Shown here: piece after piece, positions 17,001 through 23,117 of the stretch
Layout of the letters: every line of letters begins with the position of its first letter
Numbering within the stretch: the first letter of the stretch is position 1
Assembly: GCF_016907755.1 (NCBI RefSeq)
Contig: NZ_JAFBCN010000001.1
Span: 620,001 to 684,000 of the forward strand
Length of the DNA: 64,000 nt
DNA from: Cellulosimicrobium cellulans
Lineage (GTDB): Bacteria > Actinomycetota > Actinomycetes > Actinomycetales > Cellulomonadaceae
Direction: 5' to 3'
Notes under the pieces: model-generated
Told to the model about the DNA's origin: nothing
Seen by the model: the letters and a program-made list of their open reading frames with translations, nothing else
Database searches by the model: none
Program-made: the position numbers and the translations under genes

Positions 17001-17701
17001 AGACGCCCGGCGGTGCGTGGTCGACGATCGTCGGCCAGGACTCGTCGCTCGGCTCGAGCGCGTTCTACCTCCAGTACGGCGGCGGCGGCCGGTGGGCCTT
17101 CTCCTACGAGGGGGAGCCGCGCGCCGAGTACGTCGTGCAGCCCGTCCTGGGCGACTGGTACCACGTCGTGGGGGTCCGCGACGCGGCCGACCAGAAGCTC
17201 AAGCTCTACGTTAACGGCGAGCTCGTCGGCCAGTCCGACGTGTGCGGCGGCACCACGCCGTCCGGCCCGCTGACGATCGGGCGCGGGCAGTGGAGCGGCA
17301 ACCCCGTCGACTACTGGCCGGGCACGATCGACGACGTGCGCGTCTTCGACCGGGCGCTGTCCGACGCCGAGGTCGCCCAGGTCTACGCCGGCGACGACGG
17401 CGAGGAGCCGACGCTCGACGTGACCGTGACCGCCGACGCACGCTGCCTCGCGGGCAAGGTGTACGTGGCGGTGCGCGCGACGAACGGCGAGGACGTCCCC
17501 GTGGACGTCACCCTCGCCACGCCGTTCGGGACCAAGGCGTTCGCCGCCGTGGCCCCGGGGGCGAACGCGTACCAGTCGTTCGCGGTACGTGGCGCGTCCG
17601 TCGAGGCGGGCGAGGCGACCATCACGGCGTCGGCCACCGTCGACGGCGAGCAGGTCAGCACGGAGGTCGCCGCGCCGTACGACGCGACCACCTGCGGCTG
17701 A
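14087..17701 (+). CDS. Secreted multidomain glycoside hydrolase: PA14, GH2-like, LamG, C-terminal module
   Basis: 1204 residues with a strong GAGGAGGAA site. A signal peptide (about 1-40, ending VATAVGATA) is followed by a PA14 domain (about 62-200), GH2-type sugar-binding and immunoglobulin-like regions (about 320-580), and a TIM barrel in which NEGWGEWN supplies the likely acid/base Glu721 and GEHGGFS the likely nucleophile Glu791. A LamG/concanavalin-type jelly roll follows (about 900-1095) and then the RCLAGK module (1110-1204), shared with two other secreted enzymes here. The substrate is not readable: GH2 includes beta-galactosidases, mannosidases and glucuronidases. It stands alone between a promoter-like patch and a strong terminator. 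Confidence 0.85.
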   Translation: MQSMTAVAPPRGRPARIVAAALAAALTVPLAVATAVGATATPSATTTDGAGAADVAAQDLALDNGLKGEYFLSGGPSWPLTDLKATIPDQRIEFPNLVPTFAELTGRGERTSARWTGQITPDYSEAYTFSAIGDNGFRLWIDDQLVIDHWVDDWDVEQTSAPVQLQAGQEYSFRMEVFQNTGGAHLRLRWQSPSQQREIVPTDAFTYPDDFVVFPAQAALESDGTSLNVTFQGAAGGVDESLVDHLKVQVDQLAWPVAQVAAQGDVLGVTLAEPVDRASTARLVYDGEGDLTVGGEKVGSLNLPVTNGSDFRIQTPWADDFDPTNPLPEYPRPQLTRDAWQNLNGVWQFEAAESDDAVPSGRDLDEEIVVPYAVESALSGIERREDDMFYRRTFEVPQDWAVGSDNRLRVNFGAVDYVATVYVNGTEVGTHRGGYESFSVDVTDALVEGTEQEIVVRAVDTTDGSNQAVGKQTLNPGGIFYTPTSGIWQTVWMEPVPAAAIDAVVTTPDVEAGVLAVTAQSASASDDAEVTAVVRDAEGTEVGTVTGAANELLAVEIPDAHLWSPEDPYLYDIDVTLTDGGATDTVASYAGMRSIEVSEVDGVQRILLNGEKTFLMSTLDQGYWPDGIYTPASDEAYVFDIQAHKDLGFNTLRKHIKVEPARFYYHADTLGLMIWQDIPSGWFNNGDTNPASRVFWEQEMKDIIDQHRSVPSIVGWVTFNEGWGEWNLGDTARIGTTIDEYDPSRILNTHSGYNCCASKGDSKTGDIIDWHQYTGPALPKPDATRAAIDGEHGGFSMSVPGHMWPGVSANPYGGVANSEALTDAYVQNTEKLVRPAQCYLSGSVYTEISDVENELNGFYTYDRRVLKMDAARVKDVNERVVAAAKQGSAPVDPGTPGLTGTGRWSFDEGQGTTAADGVGDHAASGTGTWVAGHGDTGSAIRLNGTNQSFTTEGPVVDTTGSYTISAWAQLDKTPGGAWSTIVGQDSSLGSSAFYLQYGGGGRWAFSYEGEPRAEYVVQPVLGDWYHVVGVRDAADQKLKLYVNGELVGQSDVCGGTTPSGPLTIGRGQWSGNPVDYWPGTIDDVRVFDRALSDAEVAQVYAGDDGEEPTLDVTVTADARCLAGKVYVAVRATNGEDVPVDVTLATPFGTKAFAAVAPGANAYQSFAVRGASVEAGEATITASATVDGEQVSTEVAAPYDATTCG

Positions 17702-17720
17702 GCCGCGAGCGCTGACAGCA

Positions 17721-17770
17721 GACGCCAGGCCCGCCTCGTCCGGCTCTCCGGACGGGGCGGGCCTGGCGTC
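17721..17770. terminator. Strong bidirectional hairpin terminator
   Basis: A 23-base stem (GACGCCAGGCCCGCC ... GGCGGGCCTGGCGTC) with one mismatch and a four-base CTCT loop. It ends the GH2 gene on the plus strand and overlaps the stop codon of the small minus-strand gene, so it can serve both. Confidence 0.85.
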
Positions 17771-17975
17771 ATGGGGCCCAGGTGGTCGTGGCGCGGTGGT
17801 TCCACGCGGCGATGGCGCTGTCGAGACGTGCCCGGGCGGCGACGTAGTGGATGAGATCGATCGCCGCTTCGTGGTCGACGACCGAGATGACGTCCTCCAT
17901 CTCACGCTGGGAGGCGTCGATCTCGCCGACCAGGTCGATGGAGCGTCGTGGTGGGGTCTCGAGGTCGGCGGTCAT
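17769..17975 (-). CDS. Small hypothetical protein (68 aa)
   Basis: Acidic, helical 68-residue frame (SIDLVGEIDASQREMEDV ... AAIDLIHYVAARARLD), 18 bases after the LapA-domain gene on the same strand. The ribosome site is weak, and the stop codon lies in the terminator stem. Codon usage fits a real gene. It has no membrane segment and no recognised family. Position suggests co-expression with the LapA-domain protein. Confidence 0.5.
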   Translation of the reverse strand: MTADLETPPRRSIDLVGEIDASQREMEDVISVVDHEAAIDLIHYVAARARLDSAIAAWNHRATTTWAP

Positions 17976-17993
17976 GGGTGTGAGCTGCGTGCG

Positions 17994-18344
17994 CTAGAGG
18001 CGGTGTGCGAGGCGTCGGCGGAGCTGGTGGATGCGCAGGGTACCGACGACGAGGGCGACGATCCCGACGCCGATCCCCGCGATGAGCAGGGCGAGGGCGA
18101 GGGGGACGGAGCCTTGCCAGCCGAAGAACGAGACGAGCACGAGCTGGGTGTTCTGGAGCATGAACACGATGAGCGCGACCAGGACGAGGGCGGCGACGCA
18201 CAGGCCGACCCACGTGGCTCCGGTGCGGGTCCGGGGAGTCCGCGTCGGGTTGCCCGACGTGCGGGACACGTGTGCTGGACGACTGCCCGACACGGCAGCG
18301 GTGGGTTGCCCGTTCGTCGCGGAGCTGAGCGGGGTGGTGGCCAT
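17994..18344 (-). CDS. LapA-domain (DUF1049) small membrane protein
   Basis: 116 residues. A Thr/Arg/Pro-rich cytoplasmic N-terminus of about 42 residues precedes two transmembrane helices joined by the short loop FFGWQGSVPLA. The sequence FMLQNTQLVLVSFFGWQGSV is the typical LapA/DUF1049 signature, and a basic tail (RIHQLRRRLAHRL) follows. In E. coli the LapA family takes part in lipopolysaccharide assembly; the role in Gram-positive bacteria is not established. ATG 18344 has AAGGAGG six bases upstream, so the start is secure. Confidence 0.85.
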   Translation of the reverse strand: MATTPLSSATNGQPTAAVSGSRPAHVSRTSGNPTRTPRTRTGATWVGLCVAALVLVALIVFMLQNTQLVLVSFFGWQGSVPLALALLIAGIGVGIVALVVGTLRIHQLRRRLAHRL

Positions 18345-18471
18345 GGCGGCCTCCTTGCGGTTCCGGGCCCGCGCACCTCAGACGGGGCACGTTCGCCGCG
18401 GATGCCTTCGACCCTACGCCGTCAACCTGGGAGCGAACCTGGGAGCGGCTGTGCGCGGGGGTGGGGGCTCT

Positions 18472-19569
18472 CTAGCGGCCGAGGCTGGCGGCCAGGGGGC
18501 AGGAGAACGGTTCGCGGGCGTGGCCAGGGACGTCGTTGAGGTACTGGACGACGATCCGGTAGGAGGCGAAGAACCCGACCTCTGTGTACGTCACGCCGAG
18601 CTGGGAGCAGTACTCGCGTACGAGCGGCTGGACGCGCCGGAGGTTCGGGCGCGGCATGCTCGGGAACAGGTGGTGCTCGACCTGGCGGTTGAGACCGCCC
18701 ATGAGGAAGTCGACGACGGCGCCGCCGCGGATGTTGCGGGACATGAGCACCTGGCGGCGCAGGAAGTCGACGTCGGCCGTCGCCGGGACGATCGGCATGC
18801 CCTTGTGGTTCGGTGCGAACGCGCCCCCGAGCAGGATGCCGAAGGCCGCGAGCTGGACCGCGAGGAACGCCGCCGCGACGGTCGGAGGCAGCAGCAGGCC
18901 CAGCGCCACCAGGTAGAGGGCGAGCCGCGCGAGCAGGACCGGGACCTCCACGCCCCGGTGGGGCACCGGCCGACGCCCGAGCACCCTGCGCACGCTCGCG
19001 ACGTGCAGGTGGAGGCCCTCGAGCGCGAGCAGGGGGAAGAAGTACCAGCCCTGCCGGTGGGCCAGCCACCGTCGCCAGCCGTGGCGGCTCGCGACGACGG
19101 CGGGCGTGAACGCGATCACGCCCGGTGAGATGTCGGGGTCCTGGCCCTCCTGGTTCGGGGCGGCGTGGTGGGCATCATGCTTCGCGGTCCACCAGGCGTG
19201 GCTGAGCCCGACGAGCGCGTTCGCGAGGATGCGCGCGGTCCAGTCGTTCCACGCGCGGGACCGGAACACCTGCCGGTGGGAGCTGTCGTGACCCAGGAAC
19301 GCGAGCTGGGCGAGCACGAGCGCGAGCACCACGGCCAGCAGGAGCTGCCACCAGGAGTCGCCCAGGAGGACGATCCCTGCCCAGACGGCGCCGAGCGCGG
19401 CGACCGTCAGGACGAGCCGGGTCCAGTAGTAGCCGTACCGACGGCGCAGCAGGCCGGACTCGCGCACCATCTTCGCGAGCACCGAATAGTCCCGAGCCGT
19501 CGCGCGGGCCGCGGGTCTGACGCGGCCCGTCAGCGCCAGGGGCTGCTGCGTCTCACTCGAAGCGGACAC
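18472..19569 (-). CDS. Membrane fatty acid (acyl-CoA) desaturase
   Basis: 365 residues with three histidine boxes of the membrane di-iron desaturases: GHDSSH (94-98), HDAHH (131-135) and QVEHH (296-300). The third box beginning with Gln is typical of front-end/delta-6-type and actinobacterial DesA3-like enzymes. Hydrophobic stretches at about 51-93 and 205-255 give the expected four-helix topology. It introduces a double bond into acyl chains, probably to adjust membrane fluidity, using oxygen and a reductase encoded elsewhere. The GTG start at 19569 lies 17 bases inside the upstream gene, with GAGG six bases before it, so the two are coupled. Confidence 0.88.
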   Translation of the reverse strand: MSASSETQQPLALTGRVRPAARATARDYSVLAKMVRESGLLRRRYGYYWTRLVLTVAALGAVWAGIVLLGDSWWQLLLAVVLALVLAQLAFLGHDSSHRQVFRSRAWNDWTARILANALVGLSHAWWTAKHDAHHAAPNQEGQDPDISPGVIAFTPAVVASRHGWRRWLAHRQGWYFFPLLALEGLHLHVASVRRVLGRRPVPHRGVEVPVLLARLALYLVALGLLLPPTVAAAFLAVQLAAFGILLGGAFAPNHKGMPIVPATADVDFLRRQVLMSRNIRGGAVVDFLMGGLNRQVEHHLFPSMPRPNLRRVQPLVREYCSQLGVTYTEVGFFASYRIVVQYLNDVPGHAREPFSCPLAASLGR

Positions 19570-20005
19570 GATCGGCCTCGGCCTTCACGCTCGCCGTGCG
19601 CAGCACCTCGGCCGCGCGCCACTCGGCGAGCTCGTCGGCCTTGCGCGTCCGCTCGTTCGTGATCGTCTCCTCGACGTCGCGGAGAACCGTCGCGATCTCG
19701 TGGGCCAGTCCGCCCGAGAGCATGGCGAGGTTCGTGTTCTCGACGAGCAGGCGCCGGTCCTCGACCCGGAGCACGATCCCCGGATACCCGTGATCGGCGA
19801 GCAGCGCGGTAACCGCGGGGAGCTCGAGCAACGCCTGCTCCGGACCGGACACCCGGCGGGAGAACACGGCGGTCACGGTGTACAGCTGGGGCTCGGCATC
19901 CGTGCCCAGCTCGCGCGGCAGCGCGGTGTCCAGGACCCCCCGCAGCTGCAGCGCAGTGTCCTGGACCCGCCCGAAGGGGGTAGGTGTGGGTGTGGTGGTG
20001 CTCAT
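19553..20005 (-). CDS. Hypothetical protein coupled to the desaturase (150 aa)
   Basis: 150 residues from ATG 20005; a longer frame from 20242 has poor codon usage at the front. After a Thr/Pro-rich start, the protein has mixed alpha/beta sequence (ELGTDAEPQLYTVTAVFSRR, VRVEDRRLLVENTNLAML) and a charged helical C-terminus (ITNERTRKADELAEWRAAEV). There is no signal peptide, membrane helix or cysteine. Its last 17 bases overlap the desaturase gene, implying a shared transcript, but nothing shows whether it serves as regulator or partner. No family is recognised. Confidence 0.7.
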   Translation of the reverse strand: MSTTTPTPTPFGRVQDTALQLRGVLDTALPRELGTDAEPQLYTVTAVFSRRVSGPEQALLELPAVTALLADHGYPGIVLRVEDRRLLVENTNLAMLSGGLAHEIATVLRDVEETITNERTRKADELAEWRAAEVLRTASVKAEADRVRFE

Positions 20006-20321
20006 GGCGTCGTCCGATGCTCGGAGCCGAGGCCGGCTCGCGTCCGCTGCCGTCGTAGCAGTCGGTGAGGCGCCAGGCGCCCCACTCAAGGAGATCGGTG
20101 ACTCGTCCTCCAGGCCGGGTCCACGACCGCCGTCGTCGTCCCAGCGCGCACCCGAGGTGACCTCGTCCGGAGCGACGGTCTCGCACTGCGTCCGAGAGCC
20201 GACTCGATCGGCGACACGTGGGCCGATCCGGCGATCAACCACACCTCGACACTACACCTGGAGGGCTTGCTCGCTGCGTCCGCCAGGGGCCGTCGAGAGC
20301 AACAGGTGGGAGGATGGGGAG
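20006..20321. other. Divergent intergenic region
   Basis: 316 bases between divergent genes, so promoters for both sides must lie here. A short inverted repeat GATCGGC / GCCGATC (20206-20212, 20222-20228) flanks CACGTG-containing sequence. No clear -10/-35 pair and no gene could be supported. Confidence 0.35.
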
Positions 20322-20627
20322 ATGGCGCTGACCGAGTTCCTGCTCGCCCGGATCGACGAGGACGAAGCAGCGTGCGCGAGCCTCGAGGACGAGTCGGGAC
20401 CGCCGACGCCGTGGTCACGGTCGCGGCTGCTGACCGAGTGCGCGGTGAGACGGCGCATCATCACCCTCGCGTACGAGGCCACCGGGTACGACATGACCGC
20501 CGACCTCGAGCGGGACAGCAACGACCGTGCCGAGAGCGGCATCGCCTTCGTCGGCGACCGCATCCTGCGGGCACTCGCCACGCCCTACGCCCAGCACCCG
20601 GACTTCGACCCTGCCTGGCGCACCTGA
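20322..20627 (+). CDS. DUF6221 family protein
   Basis: 101-residue acidic protein with the DUF6221 pattern: an N-terminal FLLARIDEDEAACASL, the middle RLLTECAVRRRIITLA, and the end ILRALATPYAQHPDFDPAWR. The family is frequent in actinobacteria and their phages; its function is unknown. GGGGAG lies immediately upstream of ATG 20322 with a longer purine run further out. No other phage gene is nearby. Confidence 0.8.
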   Translation: MALTEFLLARIDEDEAACASLEDESGPPTPWSRSRLLTECAVRRRIITLAYEATGYDMTADLERDSNDRAESGIAFVGDRILRALATPYAQHPDFDPAWRT

Positions 20628-20811
20628 CGACTCACCCACCTACCCCGCCCTCCTTCGCGTGGCGAGCGGGCCCCGCACGGCGCATCGTCGGTAGCGTCAC
20701 CACCCGCGGGGAATGCCGGTCGTGAAGCGGCCCGCAACCGGTGTACCTCCCGACCCGACGACGTACCGCGACCGTCAAGGGTCGAGAGACAAGCCGAGAG
20801 CGTGGTCCTCC

Positions 20812-21027
20812 ATGACCGTCATCGAGAAGTGGATCACCGTCGACTGTCCGGGCTGCGGCGGTCCCGCTCGTGCCCGCGTCCTGCACATCGTCGCCTGGGG
20901 CTCGATCCCGGGAACCCGGATCCCGCACCGGGTCAGCATCCTGTGCCGGTACCACTGCTCGGTCACTCGTGACGAGGCAGTATCGGCCGTGCTGGTCTGC
21001 CCCGAGTGTCGGGCGCACGTCGCCTAG
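20812..21027 (+). CDS. Small putative zinc-binding protein (71 aa)
   Basis: A 71-residue frame with CPGCGG near the start and CPECRAHVA at the very end, a spacing that could form a zinc knuckle; two further Cys and a His lie in ILCRYHCSV. A longer start at 20713 is possible, but the sequence before the ATG at 20812 looks non-coding. The ribosome site is weak (GAGAG about ten bases upstream). No family is recognised. Confidence 0.5.
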   Translation: MTVIEKWITVDCPGCGGPARARVLHIVAWGSIPGTRIPHRVSILCRYHCSVTRDEAVSAVLVCPECRAHVA

Positions 21028-21074
21028 GTCGCCGGATCGCCCCGGCGCGCCCCGGGCGGCACGCGCCCGCCCGG

Positions 21075-21494
21075 TCATGTCGTCGTCGGGCCGGAGACGT
21101 TCACCAGCCACCCGACGCCGAACCGGTCGGTGAGCATCCCGAACTCGTCGCCCCACGGCGCCGTCTGCATCGCCATGACGTCCTGCGCTCCGTCGGACAG
21201 CGCGGCGAACCAGGCGCGGAGGCGCTCGCGGTCGTCGGGGCCACCGAACAGCGCGACCGACGCGTGGTCCGTGAGCGTCGTCCCCGGGGGGACGTCGGAT
21301 GCCATGAGCGTCCCGGCGCCCTCGATCGGGAGCTGGGCGTGCATGACCTTCTTCGCCTGCGCCGGGTCGTCCACCGGGCCGAACGAGTCGTAGGTGCTGA
21401 TGTCCGGCGCGACGCCGAACACGGTGCCGTAGAACTCGACGGCGGCACGCGCGTCTCCGTCGAAGTTCAGGTAGGGGCTGAGCTGAACGGCCAC
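21075..21494 (-). CDS. VOC family protein (PhnB-like)
   Basis: 139 residues of the glyoxalase/bleomycin-resistance fold, PhnB-like type: PYLNFDGDARAAVEFYGTVF near the start, KVMHAQLPI, LMASDVPPG, and WGDEFGMLTDRFGVGWLVN at the end. PhnB-like VOC proteins are cytosolic and mostly uncharacterised. The GTG start at 21494 is chosen because GAGGAGG lies five bases upstream; a longer frame starting at 21650 is Arg/Pro/Gly-rich and unlikely. It is divergent from the polyamine operon. Confidence 0.85.
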   Translation of the reverse strand: MAVQLSPYLNFDGDARAAVEFYGTVFGVAPDISTYDSFGPVDDPAQAKKVMHAQLPIEGAGTLMASDVPPGTTLTDHASVALFGGPDDRERLRAWFAALSDGAQDVMAMQTAPWGDEFGMLTDRFGVGWLVNVSGPTTT

Positions 21495-21714
21495 GATGGC
21501 CTCCTCCTCGAGATGGACCTGACTCCCGTGTGGACGGCCCGGCGCAGCCGGACTGAGCGGTCCCTCCTCGTCGGGTCTCGCGCCGCGGAGGTGTCGGCCC
21601 GCCGGCGGCGCCCTTCCGCTAGGGTGTGCGCGGCCCGACGGCGCGGCCACCGGACCGCGGGCGGCTCACCCGCGTGCGGCCCACGGACCGAGGAGCGCGA
21701 CAGGGGGACCGGGC

Positions 21715-22056
21715 GTGCAGCGCAACCTCGTCCACGTCTTCGACGTGTCGGGCGCCGATCCCGCGCTGCTCGACGACGACCCGACCGTCCGCCGCTGTCT
21801 CGACGCGATCGTCCGGCACGCGGGCATGACGCCGCTCGGCGAGGCGTCCCACCGCTTCGAACCCCAGGGCACGAGCGTCGTGATCCTGCTCGCCGAGTCC
21901 CACCTCGCCGTGCACACGTGGCCCGAGCACGGCACCGCCTACGTGACGCTCACGACCTGCCGGGCCCCGGCGTCGGCCACGTTCACCGAGGACGTGCGCA
22001 CCCTGCTCGCCGACGCGCTGGGCGCGGCCGACGTCGCCGTGCGGAGCCTCGTGTGA
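21715..22056 (+). CDS. speD: S-adenosylmethionine decarboxylase proenzyme
   Basis: 113 residues, the size of small bacterial class 1B AdoMet decarboxylases. The motif LLAESHLAVHTWPEHG contains the self-cleavage site before Ser62, which becomes the pyruvoyl group, plus His67; Cys82 in LTTC completes the set. These positions are each one less than in the Thermotoga maritima enzyme (Ser63, His68, Cys83). The enzyme makes decarboxylated AdoMet, the aminopropyl donor. The gene opens a four-gene operon, and its stop overlaps the DUF4178 start (GTGA). A GGGGG run precedes GTG 21715. Confidence 0.93.
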   Translation: MQRNLVHVFDVSGADPALLDDDPTVRRCLDAIVRHAGMTPLGEASHRFEPQGTSVVILLAESHLAVHTWPEHGTAYVTLTTCRAPASATFTEDVRTLLADALGAADVAVRSLV

Positions 22057-22808
22057 GCCGGACCCGCCCCCGGCTCGCGCTGCGCGTCGGCGAGGACCTC
22101 GTCGGCACGCCGCCCCACCTCGCCACGCCGCGCGCCGTCGCCGTCCTGTCGACCGTGCACGGCGGCACCACCTTCACGTGGGAGGAGTGGCAGCTCCTCG
22201 CCCACGACGGCGCGGACGTCTGGGTCGAGTACGACCACGACACGCGCGACGTCACGCTCCTGCACCCGACCGAGGCGTGGCCGCCCGTCGTCGACCTCGC
22301 GGGGCTGCACACCGGGCGGACGCTCGGCCTGCGCCTCGACGGGCGGCAGTACTCGCTCGTCGTGCGCGAGCGCGGCACGGGCCGGGTCGAGCACGTCGAG
22401 GGGCAGTTCGCGGAGCCGTTCGTCGTCGGGCAGCAGGTCGAGTACGTCGACCTCTCGGCCCACGGGACGATCGTCTCGATCGAGCGCACGGCCGGCCCGC
22501 TCGGTCCCGTGACCGCGGTCTACCGCGGTCGTCGCATCGACGCCGCGGAGCAACGCCGCCTCTTCGGGCGCCGCGTCGCGCCGCGCACGCTCCCCGGTGG
22601 CCGGTTCGTGGCCTTCGCGATCGCCGCGGTCGTGCTCGTCGGGCTCGCGGCCTCGTGCACGGCGCGCGCCGCCACGGGAGACGGGTCGTGCACGCCCCGC
22701 ACCGTCGAGACCGTCGCACCGTCCGGCGAGGTGACCAGCACCGCGCAGAGCGGCACGTGCGTACGCCGCTCCGTCTACGGCGGCGGTGGCGGCGGGCTCG
22801 GCAAGTGA
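22053..22808 (+). CDS. DUF4178 protein with C-terminal membrane anchor and Gly-rich tail
   Basis: 251 residues. The cytosolic N-terminal 180 residues form a beta-rich DUF4178-type domain (FTWEEWQLLAHDG, WVEYDHDTRDVTLL, FVVGQQVEYVDLSAHG). One transmembrane helix (about 185-203) leads to a short outer tail with Cys202, Cys213 and Cys236 and a terminal YGGGGGGLGK. It overlaps speD by four bases and is followed by DUF350. Proteins of this type occur with AdoMet decarboxylase and aminopropyltransferase genes in other bacteria; no reaction is known. The Gly-rich tail might be a modification or recognition site, which is speculation. Confidence 0.8.
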   Translation: MSRTRPRLALRVGEDLVGTPPHLATPRAVAVLSTVHGGTTFTWEEWQLLAHDGADVWVEYDHDTRDVTLLHPTEAWPPVVDLAGLHTGRTLGLRLDGRQYSLVVRERGTGRVEHVEGQFAEPFVVGQQVEYVDLSAHGTIVSIERTAGPLGPVTAVYRGRRIDAAEQRRLFGRRVAPRTLPGGRFVAFAIAAVVLVGLAASCTARAATGDGSCTPRTVETVAPSGEVTSTAQSGTCVRRSVYGGGGGGLGK

Positions 22809-22884
22809 CCCGCCCGACCGTCGGACCCCTCGTCGAACCCGTACGCCCGACAGCCCGTCCCACGACCTGACCCCGGGAGACACC

Positions 22885-23115
22885 GTGATCGCAACCGCCG
22901 CCCCGCTGGCGTTCCTCTGGTCCTTCTTCTCGACCATCCTCTACTCGGCGCTCGGCATCGTCCTGCTGCTCGTCACGCTCGTGGTCGCCAACAAGGTGTT
23001 CCGGCTCAACCTGCACCGCGAGCTCGTCGACGAGCACAACGTCGCGTTCGGCGTGATGATCGCGGGCCTCGCCGTCGCGATCGGCCTCATCATCGCGGGG
23101 ACGATCAGCTCCTGA
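22885..23115 (+). CDS. DUF350 small membrane protein
   Basis: 76 residues, two strong transmembrane helices (FFSTILYSALGIVLLLVTLV and VMIAGLAVAIGLIIAGTIS) linked by VFRLNLHRELVDEHNVAFG, the DUF350 signature (YjfL-like). The family usually has duplicated units; this is a single unit. GTG 22885 has GGGAGA six bases upstream. It lies between DUF4178 and the membrane aminopropyltransferase and may form an inner-membrane complex with them. The function is unknown. Confidence 0.85.
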   Translation: MIATAAPLAFLWSFFSTILYSALGIVLLLVTLVVANKVFRLNLHRELVDEHNVAFGVMIAGLAVAIGLIIAGTISS

Positions 23116-23117
23116 CC

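Noticed and set aside
14063-17905. A 1280-codon minus-strand frame opposite the GH2 gene
   Set aside because: Low-complexity Arg/Val/Asp sequence with no motif; the other strand encodes a multidomain enzyme with signal peptide and catalytic motifs.
18031-19128. 365-codon plus-strand frame opposite LapA and the desaturase
   Set aside because: The minus strand carries clear His-box and LapA motifs; this frame is a shadow with biased composition.
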